From Paraphaeosphaeria minitans (lineage: Eukaryota; Ascomycota; Dothideomycetes; Pleosporales; Didymosphaeriaceae): a stretch of 64,000 bases of DNA. Both the position numbers and the translations under genes were made by a program. Location of the stretch: positions 4,092,001 to 4,156,000 of the forward strand of contig WJXW01000004.1 of the NCBI GenBank assembly GCA_015832175.1. The letters are read 5' to 3'. Numbering within the stretch: position 1 is the stretch's first letter; every line of letters begins with the position of its first letter. Below are positions 23,403-36,346 of this stretch, piece by piece. A model generated the notes under the pieces. The model searched no databases. It saw only the letters and a list, made by a program, of their open reading frames with translations, and had not been told where the DNA came from.

Positions 23403-23930
23403 GTACTACGGCTCGTTGCGAGTGCTGCACTAGGGGCACATTCTTGCAATTCTTTGCCATCCACGCCAGCCTACTTTTTCGGGGGAAAGCTACTGACTTG
23501 TGTTTCTCTTGGTGTGTTCGCTACTATTGCGCCCACATGCAGTTTGGAGACGGCACCCGTCTCTGTCTGTGGTGCTGTCACTGCGGGCATAAACTTCGCT
23601 GTTGTATTACCTAGGCTAGTTGATCAGCTATTGCGTTTACGAAGATGCTCGTGAAGACGAGGTGGAAGTTTATCAAAACAACCCGTCTACTTATTAGCAG
23701 ATAAACTGACATCCCCATACTCTTCACCGTCGAATGGGGGTACGTCGTTGTCGGCCTTACCATCCTCCCCTTCCTCCCGGACCCCCCTTACTGGCTTGTC
23801 GCCCTCACAAAAAAGCCCGCTATAATGTTATCAAGTTCCACGTCCTGGCTACGACGTTAATGGCCAAAGGGACGGCATCCACAACTCACTCAGGCGCCTT
23901 AACGCTTACAAACGTGAGACAGGCGGCAGC
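23403..23930 (+). pseudogene. Decayed MFS sugar transporter fragment
   Basis: This is the remnant of a major facilitator sugar/maltose-type transporter, recognisable in three successive frames. Frame one (about 23403-23654) carries FFGGKLLTCVSLGVFATIAP, then ETAPVSVCGAVTAGINFAVV, matching the helix 4-5 region of such permeases, and ends in a stop at 23652. Frame two (about 23711-23830) carries VEWGYVVVGLTILPFLPD and PPYWLVA, the classic end of helix 6. Frame three (about 23818-23900) continues KARYNVIKFH. At least two indels and a stop separate the blocks, and the N- and C-terminal thirds are missing. It is not derived from the intact transporter at position 1 by simple duplication, since the motifs differ. 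Confidence 0.75.
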
Positions 23931-24492
23931 CAGGCGACAGCCAGGCGGGGAATGACACGAACGCACATGTCCATAACAAGCACTCGTTGTGTGTAATCAA
24001 TGCATTGCTCCTCACACGATACATCTTCCAATCATGATGCTCGTTTCTGCCAAGAACCGCCGTAGCACACGTGTGCAAGCTTCGTGACTCTAGAAGCGCG
24101 ATGGGCTTCCCTCATAACATGTCTCCAACCAATGATGATAACATCATCTCAAATTGTGACCGCGATCCAATGTGAACGCGCCTTCGCTATGCCGTGAAAC
24201 TCAAGACGAAAACATATGGATGCAAAAGCACTCCAAATCAAAGAAAGGCCAGCGGCCAAACGATGAGCCAAAGCTCTCTAGACCAGTGTTCCACGTACGC
24301 CATCCGCCAGGGCTGGCCTCCCAGGCCCGAAAACAAAGAAGGATTGTGTGGAGGCAAACGCTGATGTCAAACACACCCGAGCTCAAGCTCGGTCAATGCA
24401 ATCGTACCCTTGAGTGAGCGTCTCATCGACCTTCAATGGCGACTGGTGATATCCCGAACTCTGTAAGAGTGGGATCATGTCAGCGCAGTTCC
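23931..24492. other. Intergenic spacer before the ubiquitin protease 3' end
   Basis: This is sequence of normal composition with only short spurious ORFs. It includes the 3' UTR of the ubiquitin protease gene. Confidence 0.5.
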
Positions 24493-27400
24493 TCAAGTTT
24501 CAAGGTCGATGAGCTCAGGATCCATTTCAGACTCACTGCCATAGTCCGAATGATCGTACGCCTCTGTTATACGTTAGTACTGCTCCAATCAAGGTTGAAG
24601 GCTCTACTGACCGCCTGTTGAAACTGGAGTGCTCTCATCCGTCGGCCAGTTTTGCAGCCTTGGCAAAGCCTCCGACTGATACCTCTCTATGATTTGTCTA
24701 TCCTGTACGTGTCTGCAAGGCTCCCAAGTTGGGTCTTCTGACTCGTACAGATCGGTGATTAACATCGCAAGCACCTCACACACCTGAGCCACCGCTTGTA
24801 TGTCCGATCGTGCAGTCATTCTCTGGTACTCCAAGATGATCTTATCGCTTAGTTCAAAGAGAAGATTTCGGACTGTTTTGTACTTGTGCTTGAGAACATC
24901 CTTAGAAGTGTTTGCGTCGTCCTGATACCGCACGAAGAGTTCTTCCAAATGTTCCGCGCTTAGTTTGCGAACAACTTCGTCATCGTAAAAGAGGAGGTGT
25001 ACTGCGGCTGACTTTGCGAACCGGAGTGAAGCCGTGTAAGCGTAATCAGCTCCTTTTTCTTCCGACACGGCTTCATTGTCAAGATGCAGAAGGCCCTTCA
25101 TGAAACGAACATTGGCTTCGCCGCCTCCTAGGGGATATTTGACGACTTGGTTGCGAACGACTTCAATGACTTGATCAATGTGATGAGTATCCGGAGAGAC
25201 CTCGCAATAAGGCAGGGCAGCGCGAACATAAGGATCAGATTGAGAAGGCTCTAGTGAGCTGACTCCTTCATGAACTGTCAAGAACAGCCGCTGCTGGAAT
25301 TTCCCATCGACGGATTTGAGCATCAGCTTGAGGATTTCGCCAGGATAGTAGACCTCGGTCTTGGTGTGGTCATACATTTCAAGCATCCTATCCAGAAACG
25401 CGATGGCTCGGTTGTCCTCGTGCCAGAGATAGAGGAAGGCTTTCTCTTCTCTAGAAAGTGGAAATCTATGTCCGTTGAGTTCGTAGAGATCCAACCGACT
25501 ACCTCTGTTCTTTGTAACGGCCTGGGCGTGGAGGTCGACCCTCGACAGTAGTCTATAGACGAACTCGATTAAGCGATTGTAGATGCGGCGCTTCTTGTCG
25601 ACAACGCGCCACAAGTCGACATCGCGGCAAGCTTCGAGTGCGTACATGCAGAAAATTTGCAAGCCAAACTCCAAGAAGTTGTTGTCCAAAAGTACCGCTG
25701 TCTCGACGTGACCAAGGTCACTAACTTGGCAAAGGGTCAAATACAGATCGTCCCAACCGCGAACGGTCTCGTATGATTCGTCGCAAACCTTGCGCAGACT
25801 CCTGGAAATTGCAACGATCACACCATCCGTCTGGATCACCGAGCCTGATTCGCTCTCTGTTTCCGTACCTTCGATACCATATGCTACAGGGTCCTTCTCG
25901 CGGAGATACTGAAGGCTGTCGATAAGAAATGATCTGGTCTGTGCGCGAATCTTGCCGTGTATGCAATGAAGAAGCAGATTGGCAAATGCAGAGTGATGGG
26001 CAGCCAGCCATTTCAAGGCAACTTGGCAGCACGCAGCGCACGATAGAACTGTCTTCCGAAGCTGCATCATGGCCTCGTCGAAGTTGTCCGCACTTTTAAC
26101 ACGGAAAAGTGTTTGAGAGAGATGTTCGAGGACGACATGGAGTGCTTGAGACTCCTGTTGGTGATCTTCGGAGCAAGTGCCGTGATTGACCGCGCGTAAA
26201 TTTGTGAGGAGCAGCCGCACAAATTTGGTATGATTGGGGTCGTAAAGGCAATACTCGCGCACAAAGCGATCGTTTTCGACATGTATGCTCTGCTGTAAGA
26301 CCGGAGGGACAGAGACTTTGGCAGACCCGGATTGTGATGCCGCCATGTATTGGGTGTGATCCTTCACGATTGCGGAGCGACGTTGATAAAACAGCATGTA
26401 CGCACTGAACTGCTTCTGCTGCCGCTGGAACTCGTCGTAGAAGCCGCCATAGGCGTGATAGCCAAGCGAGGACGGATCGAAAGGATCCACATCTCGATCA
26501 TTGAACTCAACCCATGGTTGCGCGTTTCCGACAGGGCTCGGTCGCTCGCGAATGTACGAATAGTAATGGCCATTCTCAGACGTTCCTTGGTGAACCAGGA
26601 CGCCAACGAGCTCGAAGATATCTTCTTCACAGGGCTTCGATGGATCGCTCAGGTGATCGATCTTGAAAGGACTGACATCGATCACAGCAGGAAACTCGAA
26701 CTGGTCGTTGATCTTGGCTCTCCGCAATTCAACAAGATCAAAGTCGAAGCGCTTCAGGTGGAAGATGAGGTTGTCCGGGACGTCATTGAGACATGTTCGT
26801 TTCACCGCATCCACCAGTTTCCCTCCGCACGATTCGCACTTGTACTTGTTGTCTCCTTCCATGACATCGCCTTCCACGAATGACTGAAGGCTTTCGTAAA
26901 GGTTTTGCTTGCCCTGAACATCGCATTGGACGACGAAGAAGCTTTCAATACGTTCAGATACATGCTCGCACTCCTTGGACTTGATCTGGTTGATCGTATG
27001 CCCTCCGTAGAAGGACCGAAATTGCTCTTTGATGCCTGATGCAAGCATCTGACCTTCCCACTGGTCAAAGAGCAAGTTGTAAAACTCATCTGCGTCCATC
27101 TGAATGTTGATATCTACGGGCGTCCCTTCAGGGACTTTGACACACACCGCAAACTCTCGTGGATCTGCAGATTTGCGATAGCTATTCTGCATTTCAGCAA
27201 AGAGCTTCTGGGTCTGATGTAGGAGAAACTGCTGTCCATGCGGGTCTGTGACGTTCAGCTCGAGAATGAACTTTCGGAAGTTGACATTCATGAAGAGCTG
27301 CGTAAGCAGGGAATTCATGTAACAGATAGCACGAGGGTTATACAGGCCAACGTATCCAGTTGGAGCCCGTATTTCATTGCTTCTGTCAACGCACAGGGCT

Positions 27401-30400
27401 CTCGAATTGGCGTTGGGATTGTCGATCCCAAGATCATCTGCTAAATCGAGAAGCAATCCGCAGCTGGTTTGATCCTCGGCTAGCGCTAGGACAAGGTCGT
27501 ATAGTTCTTTCCGTGTTTTGCTCTCCAGTATAGGCGTTTGAGACTCCTGTAATTCATCTTCCATCTCGCTGACTCTGGGAGCGAACAGAAACTTGCGCCA
27601 GATCCTATCAATCAATGAACTGACATTCAAAGGTTTCTTGAATGACTTCAATGATGAAACACAGCTAAGCAACAGCTTGGCGTAGCCAAGGACGACACAA
27701 TCGATCTCATCTCGACCCACCTTTTCTTCATGGTCATAGTTGAGGAGAAGTGCACTCCAGGTGGCTAAGTAAGACCGTAAAGATGCCTCGTCTCTGTTGT
27801 GCTCATCGTACTTTCGGAAGACCTGGTCTGCAAGGTGAAGCAACTGCTCCGATTGGTCGGGGAACTGAACGGCTTGTGGCAGGACAGCAGATATGAACTG
27901 CCAAAAAGCGGTAGCCGTGTCGGCTTCGGTGATTGCAAAAGTGGGAGAAAGGCCTCCACCACAAACAGACGATATGGCTTTGGCAACGCCTTCTCGTAAC
28001 AGCTTCCTCCCATCACGTAGGAGCAGAGTACCATGTAGCGGACCAGCTTTGTCATGGTTGATGAAAGCATTCCAAATGCCGCGTGAATGCAAAGATGCCT
28101 CCACGACAGTGCAGTAGGATTCATAGGCGTGGACGCCCATTTCTGTCTTGCTATCCAGAGCGATGGATACGAGATCTAGAAGACGATCCACAAGACCTTG
28201 CTCGTTTGAGAAATAAGTGGAGGATATTTCTTGCGCAGGTCGCTCTGAACAATCATGTTACTCTAGATAACGTTCACGAATGGAGGTGTACGTACCTTTA
28301 AGGAAACCTATGAGAACACCGACCAACACGCCAGGTAACGGGATGGACGATGATGAGCGTTGCTGTTCCACCAGCCCTGGGCGCAGCAAAGCCTTATCAA
28401 CGTAGCGCACACAGTTGGCCAAGAAAGCATCGTCCACCGAATTCTATTAAATGTTAAGTCACGTTCATTGATACACACTTGAGGTAAACAAACCTTCCTC
28501 ACCTGTACCTTCAGCCGATTTTGGAGAGCATAAGCAGCATATTTCGCCTGCCAGGGTTTGTCTTGCGGAAATAACGACTCAGAAGTTGCCGTACCCGCTA
28601 CGACAGAATCAATGATGGCGCCGTTGAAGGGAAACATGAAAAGAAACTCAAACACCTGTTGCTGTTTAGCCTGATCAGTAAAGGGTGACGTTGAACTGAC
28701 CACGGAACTGATATGATCATCCGCATCCATGCATGCAAACAGCTCATCAAAGTGACTCAAAAGGGTGCTCTCAAACATCGAAGAGCTGCCGCTTGGATCA
28801 AGCATGGGCCGAGAAACCTCGGCCCCGGGTGCCTTCTGAACCAACAGTTGCTGGCCGCCTAGACCAAGATCGGCGACTTTTGCATCCGGCCTATCCATAA
28901 CGCTGAGTCGCTGACCCTTAGCGAAGAGGTTCAGCTTTGTACACCTGGTCGCTTGACACAAGCGATTGTAGAGGTCTTCAAGTGTGTTTTCGGAGCCGAT
29001 GACCAATGTCTCCTTTGTAAGCGTGACTGGGCAAGAGTATTTGATCTCCATTGGTTCACCTATAGGGATATCCACGTCCAGAGGTTCGACCTTGGAATCC
29101 GATCGCTTTGCACGATTCAATTCCGGTTTGCTTCGAACCAGACCAAGAAGCAACTTCAGGAACATCACAGTCCTGGAGAAACGTTGCTCGTTCTGCTGCT
29201 TCGTGACGTGGGGAATTGTCATGTCCATGTGGTCCGCACTTGGCGACGTCGTAGCCGTCTCTGCTCGAAGTGTCTTGTACACAGAAAGAAGCTCTTTCAT
29301 GCACTGTTCCACGAGTGCAACATGTGCCTCTTCAAGTTCGTCCAGAGTGATGCCTTCATTGAGATCTGTCTCCAGATAGCGCGAGGCCAGTAGTTTTCCC
29401 GCACGATCTTCGATCGTCTCCGGTGGAGCCGAGAGGATCATGGCCCACAGCAACTCGGCACCACGAATCTGGAGCAATGTCTTCGTGCCTTCTTGTGTCG
29501 TTACGCTACGTCGCGTTGTAGGGAATCGATATGCTGCGACAAACTCAAACATGCCGGAGGTGAAGTAAAGCGGGTCTAATCTGGGTACGCATACGGTAAC
29601 GAGCTGCTTGCAAAAGTCGTTGTTCGGTTTGCTTTTTACGGCATCCAAGAATTTGGACCAGGCCATATCCCTGCGATGGCTTGTATGCGCATGGCTGCCG
29701 ATGAGGTGATCCCATATTGATTGGTAAAGATCAGTCGGGATCGATTCGCAAGCTTGGTACATGATAAGTGCTAGAAGTTCAAGGCGATACTGGAGGGCTG
29801 TGAGCTCGGCGTTGAAGGACATGTCTTTTTCGTTCTCGACAAATGCGCACATCTCTTCGAGGATATCGCGGACGACATCGGGATTGTCTTTGAAAAAGCT
29901 CTGCTCGCCATAGTGGAAATGTGACGTGAGTATGTAGATCACTCGAACATTACCAGTTGCTGTTGAAAACCTGCTTGCGACGTGCATGGTGCACTCGTGA
30001 AGGAGACGACGCCGTTCCTCCTTAGAGATGAAGGTGACCATAGAACGAAGCTGATCAGCCGCCTCATAATGAAGGGCGTTGGATGTCTTGGTGCTCTCTC
30101 TGCCGGGCGATGTATCCTGCAGTACCCGTATACAGATATTCCAGGGCCGCGCTTCCAAGTTAACTTCGCTCCAGTCTTTGTCCCTGTTCAATATCTTGGG
30201 GGCGAGGTCTTTCAGGAAGCGGAGGATATCTAGAGTGTAGCTCTCGATTGGAAGTTCATACATCTTCGAGCACAGGTATAATTGAGCCTCCTCGCGCATG
30301 AGGTTGTAGATACCTCTTACCATCGTCATAGTTGCGGATACCATACGGGGATCGGAGCTGTGAGAGATGGTGTTCCAGATAGCATCGGTTTGCGTGTTGG

Positions 30401-32294
30401 AGTAGCGATGCGTAACCACAAGAAAGCCAACAATGTTGCCGCTCCGAGAAATAAGCTGCGGGTGCGAATCAACGCTTATTATGTAGTCGACCACCCGTTC
30501 ATGGAGGATAAAGTCGGCAAGATACTGCATGACCGGATGGCCGGTCGAGATGGGCGTATTGTTGTACTCTTTCCACAGCTCAACAAGAGCCATGTCCATG
30601 TAGCCGATACTCATGACTCGTAGTTCCATACGTCCTTTCACCATGTACTTGCGGAGTAGTTTGAATTTCCACGCGTTTGCGACCAACTTGGGGTACTCGC
30701 CAGAGTCCTCGAGATAGGTGGCTTGACCGGCCTTGTCGTCTGGTGAAGCCACCGTCGGTGATTCTGAATCTGGCTCATCCAGAAACTCGGAAACAAGGTT
30801 GGCAGCTAAGACGGCGTCCGATCGGCAGATGTTAAACAATAGTGAGTAAAAGCAGGTAATCGTATCTCTCGCCACTCCAGTATCGATGACCTTGCTAGGG
30901 ATCTGGAGATCTGCCTCGTATTTGCGAAAGAACGTAAGCGCATCGCGACACAGTTGTGGCAAATTGAATACATTGTTCGGAGATTGTTCGTTTGACGGCA
31001 CAAGGAGATGAGTTATTATGAAGTCCACGATACACGTTACGTTGGTGGCCATCCAATTCTGTGCAGGGAGTGGAAGCTTGCCATGTGCCTGGCAAGCTAA
31101 GTTCAAAAGATGATTGGGAACCTCAGCTTCCAAGTAGACGGATAAAATCCGTTGTTCCATGGTGTCGATGTCGGACATGTATTCCTTCTGCATCATGTTG
31201 AAGAGGTGAAGAGAGCCACCCATGACCAAGTTTCGCATGATTGGGTGGATCTGGCGTATGTGTCTTTGAGATATGACCAGATGTGGGCAGTGCTCTTCGG
31301 AGGTCCACTGGTCGAACATGCAAGCGTCGACCTGGGTGAGGCGTACGACAAGTCGGAGGTAGGATGAGAAGAACTTTGTAACGATGTCCTCTTCAGACAT
31401 GTGCGAAGAGGGGAAGGTGTCGCCGAGGGACGTCCTAATAAGAGTCAGTCCGGCGTAGTGATGTGCGAGACACGCTCGATGACTTACTTTCTATTTATTA
31501 ACCTCAAAGCCACGCAACATATTTCCTCCCAGAGACCCGCTTGGCTCACGTAGAAGCTTAGCCATGCCAGCGGCTGATCTGGAAGACCATCTAGCCAGTC
31601 AGAGACTTGATTGAGTATGGCTCCATCCACCTGCGGATCTGTGGGGTGTTAGCATGCATTATAGTCCCTAGTTCGAAGCGATAAAGCTCGACTCACTGGA
31701 CTGGATATATTTCGCAATTTCCTGTGCAGCGTACATGTAGTCCCCGTTATGCGCGAAAGGAAACATGGAGAGGTGCGCGTCGGGATCGTATTCGACACAA
31801 AAGGAAGCAGCCGTGGCATAGCCGGCCATAGGGTCAGCTTCGTCGTCGTCGTCGTCATCGTCGTCAATAGCGATGACAGGCGGGCTGTCGGCGTAGCTGT
31901 CGCCTGCACCATCGGCATCGTTCGCCCTGCTCGAGGCGCCGTCCGTGGCGACGGGGACATGGATAGCTTCGTCCGAAGTCGCGGTTGCGCGTGCATCGTC
32001 AGTGCTGGCGGCAGCGTCGCGGGCGTGCGACGACGAGGGCGGCTGCGACCGTATCGTCATCTCGACCTGCTGCTCGGGCGGCACAGCCGCGGAGTCTGCG
32101 TCCGTGTCTGTGTCTGTGTCTGTATCTGTGTGCATGGCTGGGATTTCTACACCGCCGCTGTCAAGCCTGGGTCGTTTGCGGGTCAAGGAGGGGTCTGCGT
32201 CTTCCATAGAGTCGCGCGGCGGCGGCGACGCGGGGACACTGAGTGAGGTGTCTGCGATGGCAGACTCCATTAATTCATAATCTGGCTGACTCAT
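24493..32294 (-). CDS. Giant ubiquitin carboxyl-terminal hydrolase (USP9X/USP34-like), six exons
   Basis: This encodes a 2,510-residue deubiquitinase of the peptidase C19 (USP) family that removes ubiquitin from proteins. Exons on the minus strand are 31697-32294, 31488-31638, 28503-31434, 28296-28443, 24612-28244 and 24493-24563; introns are 48-59 bp and all junctions keep frame. The N-terminus is disordered, with an Asp-Thr repeat and a run of eight Asp from simple repeats at 32103-32131 and 31840-31866. A long helical-repeat region follows. The catalytic domain lies at about 1575-1900: Cys box GLYNPRAICYMNS (Cys about 1584), a zinc-ribbon pair (KECEH, YKCESCGG) and His box ENGHYYSYIRE (His about 1836). 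The usual NxGNTCYMN is altered to NPRAICYMN. The last exon adds an acidic tail ending DLET. It is divergent from POP3. Confidence 0.93.
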
Positions 32295-32840
32295 GACCCA
32301 GTGATTGCTGCCAGTCGTGTTTGCGGAAGCGGCACGCGTGGCCAAGGCGAAGTGGGTGGTAGGCACAGGCGCTCGCGGTGCTGGAGTAGGTACAGGCAGC
32401 AGCAACAGCCTACCCACGGTTCGCAGTGGTCGACAGCCTCGCGCGGAGGGGCGTGGGGGCGGGGAGAAAGGGCACCATGGGCGGTCTTGTACGGTGCATA
32501 GGTGGAGACAAGGTGCAGCGGTCCGTGGGTGCAATCAATGGGCAATGGAGCGCAGCTGGGATTGCACGCGTCCGTGAATGAATGTCTGGAGAGCTGGAGT
32601 TTGGTTGTGGTGGGGCGCACCTTCCCAACCAATGACGTTGGCTTGGCACTCGCGCTTGCCTTGACCTGCTGCTAGCGCGCTTGCCCTGGTGGCGCGTGAA
32701 CGAGCAGGGGGCGCTTTGAACCTGACGCAGACCCACCCGTCCACTTGGAGCAAACAAGTGCAGAGCCCTGCTTGTTGCTGCTTGTTGCTGCTTGTTGCTG
32801 TGCCCGGCACCTGCGTCGTTTGCCCGCCACCTGCAACACC
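32295..32840. promoter_or_regulatory. Shared divergent promoter, ubiquitin protease and POP3
   Basis: These 546 bp separate the ATG of the ubiquitin protease (minus) from that of POP3 (plus). It is GC-rich and holds a short direct repeat (three and a half copies of a 10-base unit with TGCTTGTTGC, near 32769-32801). No TATA box stands out, as is common for housekeeping genes. The boundary between the two 5' UTRs cannot be placed. Confidence 0.6.
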
Positions 32841-33713
32841 ATGGCAGCCACCGCTAAAAGGGGCACGAAGCCAGTATTCAAGACCGCACGCCCATACACT
32901 GAGACGGACTGGTAGGTAGGCACGCTGAGCCCAGTCTACCTCCGTACACGGGCTTGGCAGACTGATTGATTCAGGCCCGACCTCACAGCTCAGCAAAAGA
33001 GGGACACAACAGATCTGGTGTGCAGGTGCGTTGAACAATAAACACGTGAAGATGACCTTCTCTGTAAAACTAGGTGTGGCACCGTGTAGACAAGAAGTTT
33101 TCTGACCTAATTCAGTTTATTACAACCTTTGGGGGACTACCGCAAGACGCATCTCTCACCGTCAAAAGGAAAGAAAAGAAGGCGAGAGTCACAGAAGGAG
33201 AAGAACGAAGATGCCGACAAAAGTACTCCCAACACCCCGCCTCCGCCCCCAGAAATCAGTCACCACATCCTCATCGGCCTCAACAGCGTAACCCGCCACC
33301 TAGAATCCCTAGCAGCACATACAGCACCACCCTCCGCTCCCTCTCACGCCAAAGCAGACGCACCACCACCGGATGCAACTCCGCCACGCCCTCTATCCAT
33401 AGTCCTCATTCCGCACAACCACCCGCCCGCCTCCCTGCCACACGCGCACATCCCTACGCTTGTTCACTTGTGTACCATGACTTCGCAGAAGGACAAGGCC
33501 ATCCGGCTGCTCGCTGTGCCGCCGGGGTGCGAGCCGGCGATTGCAGAGGCACTTCACATCCCGCACGTGGGCGCGCTGGCCATCTTTGAAGGCGCACCTG
33601 GTGCTGATGCGTTGGTTGCATATGTGAGGGAGCATGTAGCTGTGACGAGGTGTGCGTGGATTGAGGAGGCGATGGGGCCGGAGTGGAAGGACACGAAGAT
33701 ACAAGACAAGTAG
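32841..33713 (+). CDS. POP3: RNase P/RNase MRP subunit POP3
   Basis: This encodes a 239-residue protein subunit of the nuclear ribonucleoproteins RNase P (tRNA 5' processing) and RNase MRP (rRNA processing), with an L7Ae-like fold. The gene has three exons: 32841-32911, 32975-33025 and 33116-33713. The middle exon is only 51 bp and was found by matching frame and family pattern; splicing yields TETDWPDLTAQQ, then DLVCSLLQPLGDYRKTH, the conserved N-terminal signature. A basic stretch KGKKRRR follows. The L7Ae-like core contains LSIVLIPHNHPP, LLAVPPGCE and HVGALAIFE, and the protein ends near GPEWKDTKIQDK. Donors are GTAGGT and GTGCGT; both acceptors read TTCAG. A gene model starting within exon 3 would lose the N-terminal signature. 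Confidence 0.88.
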
Positions 33714-34722
33714 AGAGCGTCAAAGATTCTCATCAGTGTATTTCATCATGTTTTGTACCCGCGAGATGCGTCCTAGGCATCTTGCCGCATACTGTCGCCT
33801 TGATACGATCTAAAATCTCGAGCCATCAACCTCGATTCAAACATCCTATTCATCCACGCAACTGTTCACTCCTTCATGTCCGGCACGAGCAGCTAGCTGC
33901 TGAGAGCATCCGACACACAGGTGCCCACATATGTGAGCCCGACTTTACCCTTCAAGTTGCCTGCATCAGGATTGAAGATGTACGGGAGGGCGATACCAGA
34001 CGCAGCAACTGAAAATGCATCGACAGCCCAGCCCATGCCCTGCGTGTTCGCGCGAAGCTGTAGAGAAGACGTCTCCGCTGCGACCGCGTAGGAAGCAGGC
34101 CAGACACCGATGCCCGCAGATGATAATAGTTAGCATCAAACACAAACACATCCCTCCACCTACACACCTCGTTCGTGATGCATCGCCCCGCTAAACAACA
34201 CCTACGGAGGACTGTTCGCATGCCGGGTGAGGCACACTCAAGTATGCGGGCACCCGCTCTTAGCAACGGAAAATCGAAATTAAACGTTTAAGCTTAAATC
34301 CTCCCGAGGCGCATGGCGGAGACGATGGATTGGGGGTGAGCAAAGGATGGCGAATAGGACGTGGTGAGGTTCCGCAAAAGTCCGGACGCGAACCAGGATG
34401 TGAAGAAATGGTGCTAGGCGGTTTCTTCGGTTACCCAAGGTAGTCGGATGGAAGGAACGAATGCAAGCTAGATCGTTCAGCTTAAGACTTAGCGAGGAAG
34501 AGAGAATGCGATCATGCAAAGGGGGCTGGGCTGAGGTACAAATTAGGGGGTAGTTTTTGAATCCCAGGATACACGTTGTGATTGAGGGTCCGGCCAAGCG
34601 GTGTTTCGCACGGGGAGGATGTGGATCTGCAAAATGACCCACCCAACGCCTTGCCATGCAACGCTATAAATACATGAATGCAAAATGTACAGGAAGATGA
34701 ACCCAACATCATTTTACCCGTA
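33714..34722. other. Intergenic region between convergent genes POP3 and cysA-like
   Basis: About 1 kb lies between two 3' ends. Only short overlapping frames occur, and no gene, repeat or RNA was recognised. Confidence 0.5.
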
Positions 34723-36346
34723 TCAGCCCAAGAATGACTGAACAGCTCCTCCAACATTTTTTAAATCAAGCAGGAAGGTGTCGTGCCCAAATAAACTCTT
34801 CTCCTCGCCCAGTTCGATGTGTGTAACGTTCTTGTTTCCAGTCCGCTTGAGCGTGTTTGCAATCTCTTTCTGCTGCCATGCCGGAAACAAGATATCGCTC
34901 GCTACACCTAGAACTAATGCTGGTGTATTCGCCAAGGGCTTGAGTCCAGCGACAAGATCTGCAGGCGCTGCCTCGACGGCGTCAGTATTGACCTCGTCCT
35001 CTCCTGTCGGTGGCTCTTTCTCCTCGTAAGGCTTCTCTGGAAGGGTCAAGCTACACAAATCACTCTCGGCGCCCGTTGCTGGAGCGTGTCCATCTAGGTA
35101 TGCTTGGAGTTTGCCGGCATTATCCTGTCTGACCTTGTTGATGCGATTCCGGTGATCTTGCCCCAAATCGAAAAGGTCCATGGCTTTCGAAACGTATAGC
35201 AAGCTATTGGGGTCGTAGCTGAGGCACCACTTCTCGCCGGCATGGTCAAGATACGTCTCAATCAGGAAATCTGGACACAACGCCGGTGGTCGAGATGGGT
35301 CGGCTCGTCGGCGGCCAAAACGCTGCTCCCATTCTGGACCGCTTCGATACGTGACGGTGGCAATCTCACGCGCAAGTTTCATGCCCGAGTGCGGTGGTAC
35401 ACCATCGTAGTAAAAGCCCCGGTTCCAATACGGATCCATCATTAACACTACAACAAATCAGTATGACAGCCAGTTCTCGTCCAGGCATACACTCACCTTG
35501 GCGCTGTGTATGTCTCATGGCAATGCTATACGGGTGACTCCGTGCAGCAGCGCTTATGCTCACAATCCTGCCTACGCGATCCGGGAAAATCGCACCAGAA
35601 GCCAAACTGAGCATGCCGCCCATGCTAGAGCCAACGCTCGCGTACAACTTGTCAATGTTCAACGAGTCAAGAAGTCGAAATTGCGAACGCACCATGTCCT
35701 CCATTGTGAGGACTGGGAACCTCGTCGCATATCGTTCGCCGTTGGCGGGATCAATCGAGGACGGTCCTGTGGAACCGAAGCACCCGCCTATCACATTCGT
35801 ACATATGACAAAGTATTTGTCTGTGTCCAGCGGTTTTCCAGGGCCAATAAAATTCTCCCACCATCCCGGCTGCGGGTTGACTTCGGTGCTGTGTGCGTGG
35901 CTCGAGGCTGACAGGCCGGTGTGTAGCAATACCGCATTGCTTCTGTCTTTGTTCAAGGTGCCCCAGGTCTCGTACGCAACATTGAACTCGGGAAGAATGC
36001 CGCCCCAATCGAGTAATATCGGCTCGCGCGAATGGAAGTTGAGATGCTTCCCGGTGGTGTATGAGGGCTCGGGCCCGGACGAACGACTGGAGAGGGAGGC
36101 CGATCGTGACTCTTGCTTATCGAGGCATGGGAAGGATAGTGCGGGATTCGTGGACCCTGAAACTGGCTCTGTGTCTGCTTCAGAGACGGCTGCTTGCGCG
36201 CTCCGAGAAGCCTGGTTGTGAAGTTTCCTGCACGGTTGAAACCGAGGGGACAGGAAAGCGCTCTGAGGACCAGCTTTTTGTGGAGCAGAAACCGCCTGTC
36301 GAAGTGTAGGTCGCGCAACAGCTACAAACCTGCGCGGGACGCTCAT
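34723..36346 (-). CDS. cysA: Mitochondrial serine O-acyltransferase-like protein of the MetX/homoserine acetyltransferase family
   Basis: This is an alpha/beta-hydrolase acyltransferase of 524 residues in two exons (35497-36346 and 34723-35447; 49-bp intron with GTGAGT and TAG). The family transfers an acyl group from CoA to homoserine or serine for methionine or cysteine synthesis. The nucleophile elbow is VGSSMGGM, preceded by [14 protein letters not shown]. The catalytic Asp is in GVASDILFP and the His in FGHDTF, near the C-terminus. Residues 1-60 are rich in Arg, Ser, Ala and Gln, a likely mitochondrial leader. That leader, the length and GSSMGGM fit Aspergillus nidulans CysA, a serine O-acetyltransferase of this fold, better than Met2. 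Homoserine as substrate remains possible. The ATG at 36346 was chosen because the leader starts there. Confidence 0.82.

Noticed and set aside
33074..33589. A plus-strand frame of 171 codons (starting at GTG) over POP3 as a separate gene or as the POP3 N-terminus.
   Set aside because: The three-exon POP3 model with a 51-bp middle exon restores the family signature, which this frame does not carry.
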